Made by a program: the position numbers and the translations under genes
Shown: positions 1-5,501 of the stretch, one piece after another
How the letters are laid out: each line of letters starts with the position of its first letter
How positions within the stretch are numbered: position 1 is the first letter of the stretch
Notes under the pieces: model-generated
Told to the model about the DNA's origin: nothing
What the model saw: only the letters and a program-made list of their open reading frames with translations
Database searches by the model: none
From: Armatimonadota bacterium
GTDB lineage: Bacteria; Armatimonadota; Fimbriimonadia; Fimbriimonadales; Fimbriimonadaceae
Direction: 5' to 3'
Assembly: GCA_003516955.1 (NCBI GenBank)
Contig: DPBN01000215.1
Span: forward strand, 1-5,501
DNA length: 5,501 nucleotides

Positions 1-396
1 CCGGTAGAGGGGCCGACCGTCCTCCCCGTGCGGACCCTCGAACCCGTCGCGCAGCACCTCCGAGATCGCCAGGAACAGGTACCGGGCGATCACCTCGGTG
101 GTCGGTGGCTCCTCGAACACCAGCACGCCCTCGGGATAGAGGCGCTCCAGCTCCGGCAGCAGCGGCTCGTCCCGGTGCACCGCCAAGCTGTGGTCGAACT
201 GCTCCACGATGGGCTTCACCGCACGCTTGAGCGCCTTGAAGTCGAGCACCATGCCGTTGGCGTCCAGCCGCTCGCCGCGGATCACCACCTCGATGGTTCG
301 GGTGTGGCCATGCGGGAACCGGCAGCGTTCGGGGTGGCCCGTCAGCATGTGGCCGCTCTCCACGGTGAACCGTTTGCACACGCGGAAGACCGCCAT
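1..396 (-). CDS. queD: 6-carboxy-5,6,7,8-tetrahydropterin synthase (QueD/PTPS family), 3' end outside window
   Basis: Tunnel-fold enzyme of the 6-pyruvoyl-tetrahydropterin synthase family. QueD converts dihydroneopterin triphosphate to 6-carboxytetrahydropterin in the cytoplasm, an early step of queuosine (7-deazaguanine) synthesis. The visible 132 residues start MAVFRVCKRFTVESGHML. The zinc ligands appear as His16 (SGH) and the His29/His31 pair (HGH). Cys25 in CRFPHGH is the expected catalytic cysteine, and CxxxHGH is typical of QueD. Further family signatures are DFKALK (52-57), FDH (67-69) and PTTE with Glu101. The family is usually 120-160 residues, so only a short C-terminus should be missing beyond base 1. 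The start is supported by AAGGAG 11 bases upstream. That site lies inside the post-TAG segment of lipoprotein B, whose final TGA sits two bases before this ATG, so translation is probably coupled. The other queuosine genes are not in view. A pterin-synthase role instead of QueD cannot be fully excluded. Confidence 0.86.
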   Translation of the reverse strand, partial: MAVFRVCKRFTVESGHMLTGHPERCRFPHGHTRTIEVVIRGERLDANGMVLDFKALKRAVKPIVEQFDHSLAVHRDEPLLPELERLYPEGVLVFEEPPTTEVIARYLFLAISEVLRDGFEGPHGEDGRPLYR

Positions 397-398
397 GC

Positions 399-536
399 TC
401 AGGGCTGCTCCTTGCGTCGCAGGACGACCCTGCGCGACTGGTCGATCTCCAGGACCGAGGACAGCGTCAGCGTCCCCGGGTCGACCTGCAGGCGAAGCGG
501 TTTGAAGAGTCCGGCTTCCATCGGGTTGTTGTCGCC
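399..536 (-). pseudogene. In-frame continuation of lipoprotein B after the internal TAG
   Basis: Reading on in the frame of lipoprotein B past the TAG gives GDNNPMEAGLF, then LQVDPGTLTLSS, then VVLRRKEQP and a TGA. Lipoprotein A has NKPMEFEVDPSTLTLRA and ends TFKRKE. The shared PME, VDPxTLTL and basic RKE ending, in the right order and at the right distance from the terminus, show that this segment is the true C-terminal third of the protein. It contains no further stop, and its TGA (399-401) lies two bases from the queD ATG. Whether it is translated is unknown. It is either the remnant of a gene broken by one base change, a sequencing error, or the product of read-through. Confidence 0.75.
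408..413 (-). promoter_or_regulatory. Ribosome binding site of queD
   Basis: AAGGAG on the minus strand, 11 bases before the queD ATG. It decides that start. It overlaps the Arg-Lys-Glu codons at the end of the lipoprotein B reading frame (the part after the internal TAG), an arrangement typical of coupled genes in an operon. Confidence 0.6.
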
Positions 537-842
537 CTACTTCAGGTCTCCGACGCGCTCCGGCTCGAGGATCAGGGTGAGGCCGTCCAGGCGCCAGCGG
601 CCCTCGAAGGTCGCGGGCGGGAAGAGGTTCGACGAGAACGTGCCGTCCTTCCTCAGCTCGAGCTGAATGGACAGCATCGAATCCAGCACGTTTTGCTGCA
701 GCTGCGTCGGAAGGTCGGATCGCTCCGGCGTCTCGAGCTTGGCAACGTACGTCCCGACGAGCCGATCCTGCAGGCTGGCCTGGCAACCGACGCCGATCGC
801 CAGCAGGGCGGCCAGAAGCAGCGCCGTGCGACCTGCAACCAT
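537..842 (-). CDS. Small lipoprotein B, tandem paralogue of lipoprotein A, cut short by an in-frame TAG
   Basis: Short exported protein of 101 residues up to the TAG; function unknown. The N-terminus has one arginine (R5), a hydrophobic stretch (7-18) and a Gly-Val-Gly-Cys ending with Cys20, a likely lipoprotein signal peptide with a non-standard residue at -3. From Cys20 it is collinear with its neighbour lipoprotein A: SL then a basic residue and LVG-x-Y (23-32), LELRKDGTF (61-69), and G-x-W-x-LDG (81-87). The strand-turn-strand pattern around KDGTF and GxWxLDG recalls small lipocalin-like beta-barrel lipoproteins, but I cannot name a family. It ends ERVGDLK-TAG, about 45 residues short of the paralogue. 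The missing part is encoded in the same frame immediately after the TAG (399-536). Only a weak AGGGG lies near the start, one base from the ATG, so translation may depend on coupling to the upstream gene. Without the TAG it would have about 147 residues, close to the 157 of A. Confidence 0.72.
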   Translation of the reverse strand: MVAGRTALLLAALLAIGVGCQASLQDRLVGTYVAKLETPERSDLPTQLQQNVLDSMLSIQLELRKDGTFSSNLFPPATFEGRWRLDGLTLILEPERVGDLK

Positions 843-895
843 GCCCCTATTGTGGCCCAGGAGGCGGCCCGGGCCAAGGCCGAGGGTGCCGGGGT

Positions 896-1369
896 TCACT
901 CCTTGCGCTTGAACGTCATGCTCATCTGCCCGGAGTTGGCCTGCTTCGCTCGGAGCGTCAGCGTCGAGGGGTCGACCTCGAACTCCATCGGCTTGTTCAT
1001 CTCGCCCGCGTTGGGCGGCAGCTTCCCTCTGGCGGCGGCCTCGCTCTTGAGCTGCTCCGGCGTCATGCCCATGATGGTTTCCGCCTTGAGCTCGAGTTTC
1101 GTGCCGTCCAGGCTCCAGGTGCCTTTGATCGGCATGGCCATCAGGGACATCTCGAACGTCTTGTCCTCCTTCAGCTCGAGGGTTGTGGATCCGCCCAGCA
1201 TCTGGGCGAAGTTGCGGACCATCTGCGAGGCCGCATCGTCCTTCGCCGATGCGGGTTCCTCGAAGGAGGCCGTGTAGCGCCCCACGAGCTTCTTCTCGAG
1301 GCTGCCGGAGCAACCGACCGCGAACAGGACGATCAGGACGGCCAGAGCGTGCAGAAGGCGACGGTCCAT
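896..1369 (-). CDS. Small lipoprotein A (157 aa), function unknown
   Basis: Predicted exported lipoprotein. The signal peptide MDRRLLHALAVLIVLFAVGC has Arg3-Arg4, a hydrophobic core (8-18) and an Ala-Val-Gly-Cys lipobox, with Cys20 as the lipidated residue. The mature part starts SGSLEKKLVGRYTASF. It then has a helical stretch (about 40-60), the strand pair TTLELKEDKTF, a GTWSLDG turn followed by KLELKAE, and a C-terminal VDPSTLTL strand ending in KRKE. The LVGRY start with the dgtF and GtWsLDG turns resembles small lipocalin-like or repeat-barrel lipoproteins; this is inference by pattern only. The middle (about 98-125, MTPEQLKSEAAARGKLPP) looks helical and is absent from paralogue B. The ATG is 16 bases downstream of the extended GH95 frame, with GGGAG about 12 bases before it. 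It shares an operon with GH95 and the paralogue, so an envelope role connected with glycan use is possible but unproven. Confidence 0.82.
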   Translation of the reverse strand: MDRRLLHALAVLIVLFAVGCSGSLEKKLVGRYTASFEEPASAKDDAASQMVRNFAQMLGGSTTLELKEDKTFEMSLMAMPIKGTWSLDGTKLELKAETIMGMTPEQLKSEAAARGKLPPNAGEMNKPMEFEVDPSTLTLRAKQANSGQMSMTFKRKE

Positions 1370-1385
1370 GGCTCCAGTATGCTCC

Positions 1386-1526
1386 CTAGGCGGAGCCCTC
1401 GGCCCGGACGACCCGCAAGATTTCGCCGCGTTTGGTCTTGGATCGCCATTCCGTGTCGCTCGCCGTCCCGCGCTCGTCGCCCCTCGGGCCGATCAGTCTG
1501 CACCCGGGAACAGGCTTCAAGACCAG
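1386..1526 (-). pseudogene. In-frame continuation of the GH95 gene after the TAG
   Basis: Directly after the TAG at 1527-1529 the same frame runs 46 codons (LVLKPVPGCRLIGPRGDE, then TEWRSKTKRGEILRVVRA) to a second TAG at 1386-1388. About 85 percent of these codons end in G or C, like real genes here. GH95 enzymes commonly close with a strand after the S-x-x-G turn and a final segment of the kind T-x-x-G-E-x-x-x-L. 'AGR-x-LVLKP' and 'TKRGEILRV' fit that layout. With this part the protein would be about 804 codons, nearer the usual GH95 length. The end lies 16 bases from lipoprotein A. The homology is judged from memory of the family and needs an alignment. Confidence 0.55.
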
Positions 1527-3800
1527 CTACCGTCCCGCAAGCGATCGGATGGCGGCGGATTCGAGGCGGCCGCCGCTCCAGCTCATCTCGATCTCGAACG
1601 CACCGCGGGCGCGCACGCCGCGCACCGAGCCTCGCGGCCAAGAGGAGGGCAGGGCCGGCAGAAGCTCGATCCAGCCGTCGTGGGACTGCACGAGCATCTC
1701 GAGGATGCCCGCGGCCCCGCCGAAGTTGCCGTCGATCTGGAACGGCGGGTGGGCGTCGAAGAGGTTGGGGTAGAGGCCGCCACCGTCGACCATGTTGTAG
1801 CCGGTCATCCCCGTGGGCTTGAGGAGGCTGCGCACCAGGCGGTAGGCGCGCTCGCCGTCGTGCAGCCGCGCCCAAAAGTTGATCTTCCAAGCCATCGACC
1901 AGCCGGTGCTGACGTCGCCCCGCGCTTCCAGGGACTTTCGCGCCGCCGCAAAGAGATCGGGCTTTCGGCGCGGGCTGACCAGACGCCCGGGGTGCAGACC
2001 GACCAGGTGCGATACGTGGCGGTGGTGGGGCTCGACCTCTTCGAACTCTTCCGCCCACTCCATCAGCCGCCCGTCCCTGCCCACCTTGGGCATGGCCAGC
2101 CGCTCCTGCGCCGAGCGGACGCGGTCCACCAGCTCGCCGCGGATGCCCAGCTCCCTGGCGGCCAGCAGGGTGTTCTCGAAGGTCTCCCAGATCAGCATCT
2201 GATCGATGGTCGGCCCCATGCTCATGCTGACGACGGACCCATCGGGGGCTCGGAACGAGTTCTCCGGCGAGGTGGCCGGCCCACTGACCAGGAGGCCCGT
2301 CTTGGGGTCTTCGACGAGCCACCCGAGGCAGAACTCGGAGGCTCCGGCCAGCAGCGGCCAGATCCGCTTCAGGTAACCGCGGTCGCGGGTGAAGGCGTAG
2401 TGGTCCCACAGGTTCAGGGTCAGCCACGGGCCGCTCGTGGGGGTCATGCCCCAGCCCGGATGCTCTCCCGGCGAGGTGAAGCCCCAGACGTTGGTGATCG
2501 TGTGGACGGTCCACCCGCCGGCGCCGTAGTGCACCCTGGCGGTGCGCGAACCCGGCTCCACCAGGCTCTCCACTAGGTCGACGAGCGGCAGGAAGCACTC
2601 CGGCAAGCCCGCCAGATCGGGCAGCCAGTAGTTCATCTGCACGTTGATGTCGGTGTGGTAGTCGCCGTTCCAAGGGGTCTGGATCGTGTCCGCCCAAAGG
2701 CCTTGGAGGTTGGCAGGCAGGCTCCCAGGTCGGGACGAGGAGAGCATCAGGTAGCGGCCGTATTGGACGAACAGAGCCGCCAAGGCCGGGTCGGCCTCAC
2801 CCCGCGCGAAGCGCCGCAGCCGCTCGTCGGTCGGGAGGCCGCTGATCTCGCTCCGACCGAGGTCGATGCGGAGCCGCTGGAACAGCCGCCGGTGGGCGAG
2901 GGTCGCCCGTCGCTTCAGGGTCGGGTAGGGCAGCTTCGCGGCGGCTTCCAGCTCGGACTCGACCGGCTCGCGCATCGGGTGGCCCAGCCGCGACCCAGTC
3001 TTCACCAGCGCGAAGTCGGTGTGCGCGGCGAGCAGGACGGTGACGGTGTGCCCGCTGGCCGTCAGGGAATCCCCCTCGGCGTGGACCGTCCCTCCGTCAG
3101 CGATCGCCCAAACCCGGACGAGGTACCTCATTCCCGCGCCGCCCGCGCCGTTGGGCAGCGCCCCGGTCATCTCCAGCGCGCCGTCGGCGGTGACTCTGGT
3201 GTGGAACCGCTCCGGCCGGTCGAGGCGCACTCTCAGCTGGAACGGCCGGCCGTCGGCGGATGCGGTCCGCACGACCAGCACCTGGTTCGGCGCAGACGCG
3301 AACACCTCCCGGCGGTACGCCCTGGAGCCGACCTGGAACTCCGACCCGGCGACGCCCGTCTCCAGGTCGAGCCATCGTTGGTAGGCTCCCTGCGAGGCGT
3401 CGGCGGGGCTCTCGGCGGAGAGCTCCAGGTGCAGGTCGCCGAGCGTCTGGGACGAGCCGTAGGGTGCGTTCGCCGCGTTGCCGTAGCTGCTGCCCGGGCC
3501 CTTGCACACCAGCGAGCGGTTCGCCAGCTCTTGCGCCTCGCGGTATCGGCCCTGGAACAGCAGACGCCGGATCTCGGGCAACGCTTGGAGCGCCTCCGGG
3601 TTGTCGGCGTCCATCGGCGAGCCGGACCAAAGGCTGATCTCGTTGATCTGGACCCTCTCGGAGCGCGTCCCTCCGAAGACCATGCCGCCCAGACGGCCGT
3701 TGCCGACGGGAAGGGCCTCGATCCACTGGGAGGCCGGCTGGGCGTACCACAGGGTGGTCGAGGGATCGAAGGGAGGCGGAGCCATCAGGTGCGGGAGCAT
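1527..3800 (-). CDS. Glycoside hydrolase family 95 (alpha-1,2-L-fucosidase / alpha-L-galactosidase type)
   Basis: GH95 inverting exo-glycosidase, expected to release terminal alpha-L-fucose or alpha-L-galactose from oligosaccharides. It has 757 residues to the TAG. The N-terminal beta-sandwich carries [14 protein letters not shown] (31-44) and NEISLWSG (53-60). The (alpha/alpha)6 barrel carries LPANLQGLW (361-369), DINVQMNYW (384-392), SPENSF with Glu513 at the place of the general acid (E566 in Bifidobacterium AfcA), [13 protein letters not shown] (593-605) and STGWSMAWK (631-639). [12 protein letters not shown] (684-695) contains Asp690, matching AfcA D766. AfcA has an Asn-x-Asn pair (N421/N423) where this protein reads Asp384-Ile-Asn386. 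Start: ATG at 3800 has GGAGG 11 bases upstream. The ATG at 3785 also preserves the domain but has no ribosome site. There is no signal peptide, so it is probably cytoplasmic, acting on imported oligosaccharides. The TAG falls right after IRSLAGR, whereas GH95 proteins usually continue by one or more strands; the frame stays open after it (see 1386-1526). The upstream extension of this frame towards 5438 is antisense to the peptidase and not part of the gene. Confidence 0.92.
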   Translation of the reverse strand: MLPHLMAPPPFDPSTTLWYAQPASQWIEALPVGNGRLGGMVFGGTRSERVQINEISLWSGSPMDADNPEALQALPEIRRLLFQGRYREAQELANRSLVCKGPGSSYGNAANAPYGSSQTLGDLHLELSAESPADASQGAYQRWLDLETGVAGSEFQVGSRAYRREVFASAPNQVLVVRTASADGRPFQLRVRLDRPERFHTRVTADGALEMTGALPNGAGGAGMRYLVRVWAIADGGTVHAEGDSLTASGHTVTVLLAAHTDFALVKTGSRLGHPMREPVESELEAAAKLPYPTLKRRATLAHRRLFQRLRIDLGRSEISGLPTDERLRRFARGEADPALAALFVQYGRYLMLSSSRPGSLPANLQGLWADTIQTPWNGDYHTDINVQMNYWLPDLAGLPECFLPLVDLVESLVEPGSRTARVHYGAGGWTVHTITNVWGFTSPGEHPGWGMTPTSGPWLTLNLWDHYAFTRDRGYLKRIWPLLAGASEFCLGWLVEDPKTGLLVSGPATSPENSFRAPDGSVVSMSMGPTIDQMLIWETFENTLLAARELGIRGELVDRVRSAQERLAMPKVGRDGRLMEWAEEFEEVEPHHRHVSHLVGLHPGRLVSPRRKPDLFAAARKSLEARGDVSTGWSMAWKINFWARLHDGERAYRLVRSLLKPTGMTGYNMVDGGGLYPNLFDAHPPFQIDGNFGGAAGILEMLVQSHDGWIELLPALPSSWPRGSVRGVRARGAFEIEMSWSGGRLESAAIRSLAGR

Positions 3801-3811
3801 GACCCTTGATA

Positions 3812-3816
3812 CCTCC
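3812..3816 (-). promoter_or_regulatory. Ribosome binding site of the GH95 gene
   Basis: GGAGG on the minus strand, 11 bases before the ATG at 3800. It is the best Shine-Dalgarno match near the gene and favours the 3800 start over the internal ATG at 3785, which has none. Confidence 0.55.
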
Positions 3817-3856
3817 GAATCCACGCGAAAGGCACCTCTGGATTCATAGAACACAA

Positions 3857-3882
3857 AGTGCATTCCGGTAGTAGAATGCACT
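3857..3882. promoter_or_regulatory. Perfect 9-base inverted repeat, probable operator
   Basis: AGTGCATTC, an 8-base spacer (CGGTAGTA), then GAATGCACT: the arms are exact reverse complements. The site lies in the 84-base gap between two divergent genes and is more AT-rich than its surroundings. The two-fold symmetry and 26-base span fit a dimeric repressor or activator site. The right arm overlaps the -10-like TAGAAT of the plus-strand gene and its first possible ATG (3876), so a bound protein should block that promoter. A transcribed hairpin is the alternative reading. No regulator gene is visible in the window. Confidence 0.6.
3872..3877 (+). promoter_or_regulatory. Candidate -10 element of the metallopeptidase gene
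   Basis: TAGAAT matches TATAAT at five of six positions and ends 7 bases before the ATG at 3885, so transcription could begin at or next to that ATG and give a leaderless mRNA. No convincing -35 is seen at 16-18 bases upstream (GAACAC region). No Shine-Dalgarno precedes either ATG, which agrees with a leaderless start. Confidence 0.35.
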
Positions 3883-3884
3883 GT

Positions 3885-5501
3885 ATGGTTTCGGCGATCT
3901 TGCTGCTGGGAGCGCTCTTGAAAGATCAAGGAGCGTGGTCGGACAACGAGTTGCAGTTCCGATCGGACGACCCCAAGGTGCACGTCCGGAGGTCGGAGCA
4001 CTTCCGCATCGTCTGGGGCCGCGGGGAAGGGGAGGGCGGCGTGGCCGCGGACTTCGACCGCGTGACCGAGCAGCTGGCGCAGGGGAACCTGCAGATGCTG
4101 GAGCAGGTCTGGAGCGTGTTCCATGGCCCGAGCGGCTTGGGATTCCCGATCCCATCGCAACCCATCGACCCGGCGAAGCGGGACGGCAGGCACTATCGGG
4201 CGAACCTCGTGATGAACAACACGGGGATCTGGGAAGGCGGCGCCTGGGGATCGATCGACGATCGCCAGCTGCCGCTGTTCGCCTTGCCTCCGACGTATCT
4301 CGCGTTCGACCCGCCCTCGGGCGCGACGCCGCACGAGTACGGGCACACGGTGCAGATCAACGCCGCCGGCTTCAACGACACTCCTTGGGACGGCATGTGG
4401 CACGAGGCCGGCGCGAACTGGCTCATGCTGCAGTTCAACAACGCCTATCCCGGCCCGGGCGGCGTCGGCAACCAGCCCTACCTCAGCCTGCCGCACGGTC
4501 GGAACTACTACGACGCGTGGCAGCTGTTCGAGGTGTTGCGGGAGGACGCGCGGTTCGGCAGCCGCTTTCTGGGTCGCCTCTGGTCCGAGGCCCGCGGAAG
4601 CAAGGCCAAGGGGGCGGAGTACATCTTCGACGCCATGGTGCGCCTGATGCCGAAGGGAATCCCAGACCCCTACAACGAGCTGAAGGACCTGATGGGTCAG
4701 AACGCCGCCCGCGCCGTCACCTGGGACTTCCAGCGGGGGCCGTTCTTCCGCATGCACAGCCCTCGGACTTCGGAACCGCTGTCCGAGATGTACCGGCGCG
4801 CATCCACCGAGCTGGAGCCGATGCCCGGCAAGCCGGGCTGGTACCGCGGGCCGTTCTCCCAAGCGCCCATGCAGGGCGGCTACAACATGGTGCCGATCGA
4901 ACTGGTCGGCAAAGGACGGCGCGGAGGCTACAGGGTGGGGGTCGACTTCCGGCCTCTGTGGGATCCCTCCCGCAGGTCCGACTGGCGAGCCACCCTGGTG
5001 GCGGTTTCGGACGACGGGCGGCCGCGCTACTCGCCCGCGTGGAACGGAGGTCGGAACGCGATCACGCTGTCGGCGGACGAGAACCGCCTCTACCTGGTGG
5101 TCTGCGCCACGCCGGACTTCCTGCCGTTCGAGGGCTTCTCCCACCCGAAGCCCACTGAGCCGGTGCTCCAGCCGCAGGCGTACACGGTCTCCTTCTTCGA
5201 CACGAAAGCGCGTCCTTGGAACTCCAAGCCCGCCCCGCCGGCCGGCGTCGAGGGGCATCGGCATCCGAACGGCGGGGGCTTCGTGGCCTCCACGGCCACC
5301 GTGGCGCCCAGCGCCTACGTGGGTCCGGAGGCGATGGTTCTCGATCGGGCTCGCGTCGAGGGCACCGCGCGCGTTGCCGGCCGCGCGGTCGTGCGGGGCG
5401 AGGCCGTCGTTGCGGACCAGGCCGTGGTGTCGGACCACGCGCTGGTGCAGGACCGGGCCCAGATCCTCGGTCGGGCCAAGGTGCGCGATTGGGCCACCGT
5501 C
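3885..5501 (+). CDS. Svx/AvrXca-like (DUF6055) zinc metallopeptidase with C-terminal left-handed beta-helix repeats, 3' end outside window
   Basis: Probable secreted metallopeptidase; 539 residues are visible and it is open at the right edge. The N-terminus ([13 protein letters not shown]) is hydrophobic and signal-like but short and without a basic n-region. The peptidase-like part starts near SEHFRIVWG (37-45). The zinc motif is HEYGH (150-154), and WHEAGANW (172-179) supplies Glu174 as the likely third ligand, a gluzincin-type arrangement. Together these resemble the DUF6055/Svx-AvrXca proteins, known as secreted virulence or avirulence factors of plant pathogens; the match is from memory. 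Residues 335-445 look beta-rich. A Pro-rich linker (about 446-458) is followed by at least 11 hexapeptides (472-537). Start alternatives are ATG 3876 (inside the inverted repeat) and GTG 3858, which would add Arg and His before the hydrophobic stretch and improve a signal peptide. I chose 3885 because of the TAGAAT spacing. The substrate is unknown. The gene is divergent from GH95 and may share its operator. Confidence 0.78.
   Translation, partial: MVSAILLLGALLKDQGAWSDNELQFRSDDPKVHVRRSEHFRIVWGRGEGEGGVAADFDRVTEQLAQGNLQMLEQVWSVFHGPSGLGFPIPSQPIDPAKRDGRHYRANLVMNNTGIWEGGAWGSIDDRQLPLFALPPTYLAFDPPSGATPHEYGHTVQINAAGFNDTPWDGMWHEAGANWLMLQFNNAYPGPGGVGNQPYLSLPHGRNYYDAWQLFEVLREDARFGSRFLGRLWSEARGSKAKGAEYIFDAMVRLMPKGIPDPYNELKDLMGQNAARAVTWDFQRGPFFRMHSPRTSEPLSEMYRRASTELEPMPGKPGWYRGPFSQAPMQGGYNMVPIELVGKGRRGGYRVGVDFRPLWDPSRRSDWRATLVAVSDDGRPRYSPAWNGGRNAITLSADENRLYLVVCATPDFLPFEGFSHPKPTEPVLQPQAYTVSFFDTKARPWNSKPAPPAGVEGHRHPNGGGFVASTATVAPSAYVGPEAMVLDRARVEGTARVAGRAVVRGEAVVADQAVVSDHALVQDRAQILGRAKVRDWATV
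5298..5501 (+). repeat. Hexapeptide-repeat array (left-handed beta-helix) within the metallopeptidase
   Basis: Eleven consecutive six-residue units of the form x-[VI]-x-x-x-[67 protein letters not shown], and the start of a twelfth. Val/Ile at position 2 and Ala at position 6 are invariant or nearly so, the signature of a left-handed beta-helix. There is no interruption, so about four coils are visible, and the array continues past the window. The units differ at DNA level, so this is an old protein repeat rather than a recent tandem duplication. Confidence 0.85.

Noticed and set aside
28..666. Plus-strand frame opposite queD and the end of lipoprotein B
   Set aside because: Antisense shadow without motifs; the minus strand carries the CxxxHGH enzyme and the paralogue-like C-terminus.
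843..895. GC-rich GGCC-containing inverted repeats between lipoproteins A and B, possible terminator
   Set aside because: Short overlapping GGCCC/GGGCC pairs are expected at this composition, and no T-tract follows; the genes are probably co-transcribed.
1368..2576. Long plus-strand open frame opposite GH95
   Set aside because: Composition-driven shadow of a GC-rich gene; its product is Gln/Arg/Pro/Ala-rich with no motif, while the other strand encodes clear GH95 motifs.
2655..3809. Second long plus-strand open frame opposite the GH95 N-terminal domain
   Set aside because: Same reason: no recognisable domain, and codons mirror those of the GH95 gene.
3843..3848. TATGAA on the minus strand as a -10 for the GH95 operon
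   Set aside because: Position is plausible, but no -35-like hexamer stands 16-18 bases upstream, so I do not annotate it.
3935..5158. Plus-strand 407-codon frame overlapping the metallopeptidase
   Set aside because: Offset shadow frame, Arg/Gly/Pro-rich and without motifs; the adjacent frame contains HEYGH and the hexapeptide array.
3801..5438. The GH95 frame stays open upstream on the minus strand for hundreds of codons
   Set aside because: It is antisense to the well-supported metallopeptidase gene, its translation is low-complexity (rich in Arg, Val, His and Pro), and the GH95 fold starts at about 3785-3800 behind a GGAGG.

Overview
This is a GC-rich bacterial window with strong G/C preference at third codon positions. 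Long antisense open frames run through every gene, as expected at this composition. No gene fixes the taxon. A GH95 enzyme, small lipoproteins with a beta-rich repeat-like fold, and a DUF6055/Svx-like secreted metallopeptidase would fit a free-living or host-associated polysaccharide degrader, for example Armatimonadota, Acidobacteriota, Planctomycetota or Verrucomicrobiota. This placement is a guess.

The layout is two divergent units separated by an 84-base intergenic region (3801-3884). Leftward (minus strand) the order is: GH95 family alpha-L-fucosidase/alpha-L-galactosidase (start 3800); lipoprotein A (896-1369); its tandem paralogue lipoprotein B (start 842); and queD, a 6-carboxytetrahydropterin synthase (start 396), which leaves the window at its 3' end. 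Spacings are short, so these four genes look like one transcription unit. Rightward (plus strand) is a large Svx/AvrXca-like (DUF6055) zinc metallopeptidase that ends, within the window, in an array of left-handed beta-helix hexapeptides. It runs off the right edge.

The most unusual point concerns gene ends. Both the GH95 gene and lipoprotein B meet an in-frame TAG (1527-1529 and 537-539), and the same frame then continues with credible coding sequence. In lipoprotein B the 45 codons after the TAG clearly match the C-terminus of paralogue A (VDPGTLTL versus VDPSTLTL, and a basic RRKE/KRKE ending). They end at a TGA two bases before the queD start. In GH95 the 46 codons after the TAG fill the C-terminal strands that GH95 enzymes normally have, and they end 16 bases before lipoprotein A. 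Options are independent nonsense mutations, sequence errors, or TAG read-through/recoding. A plain genome-wide TAG-to-sense change fits poorly, because the second GH95 stop is also TAG.

The divergent intergenic region holds a perfect 9-base inverted repeat (AGTGCATTC-N8-GAATGCACT). It covers a -10-like TAGAAT just before the metallopeptidase start and looks like an operator. It could couple expression of the glycosidase unit to that of the secreted peptidase.
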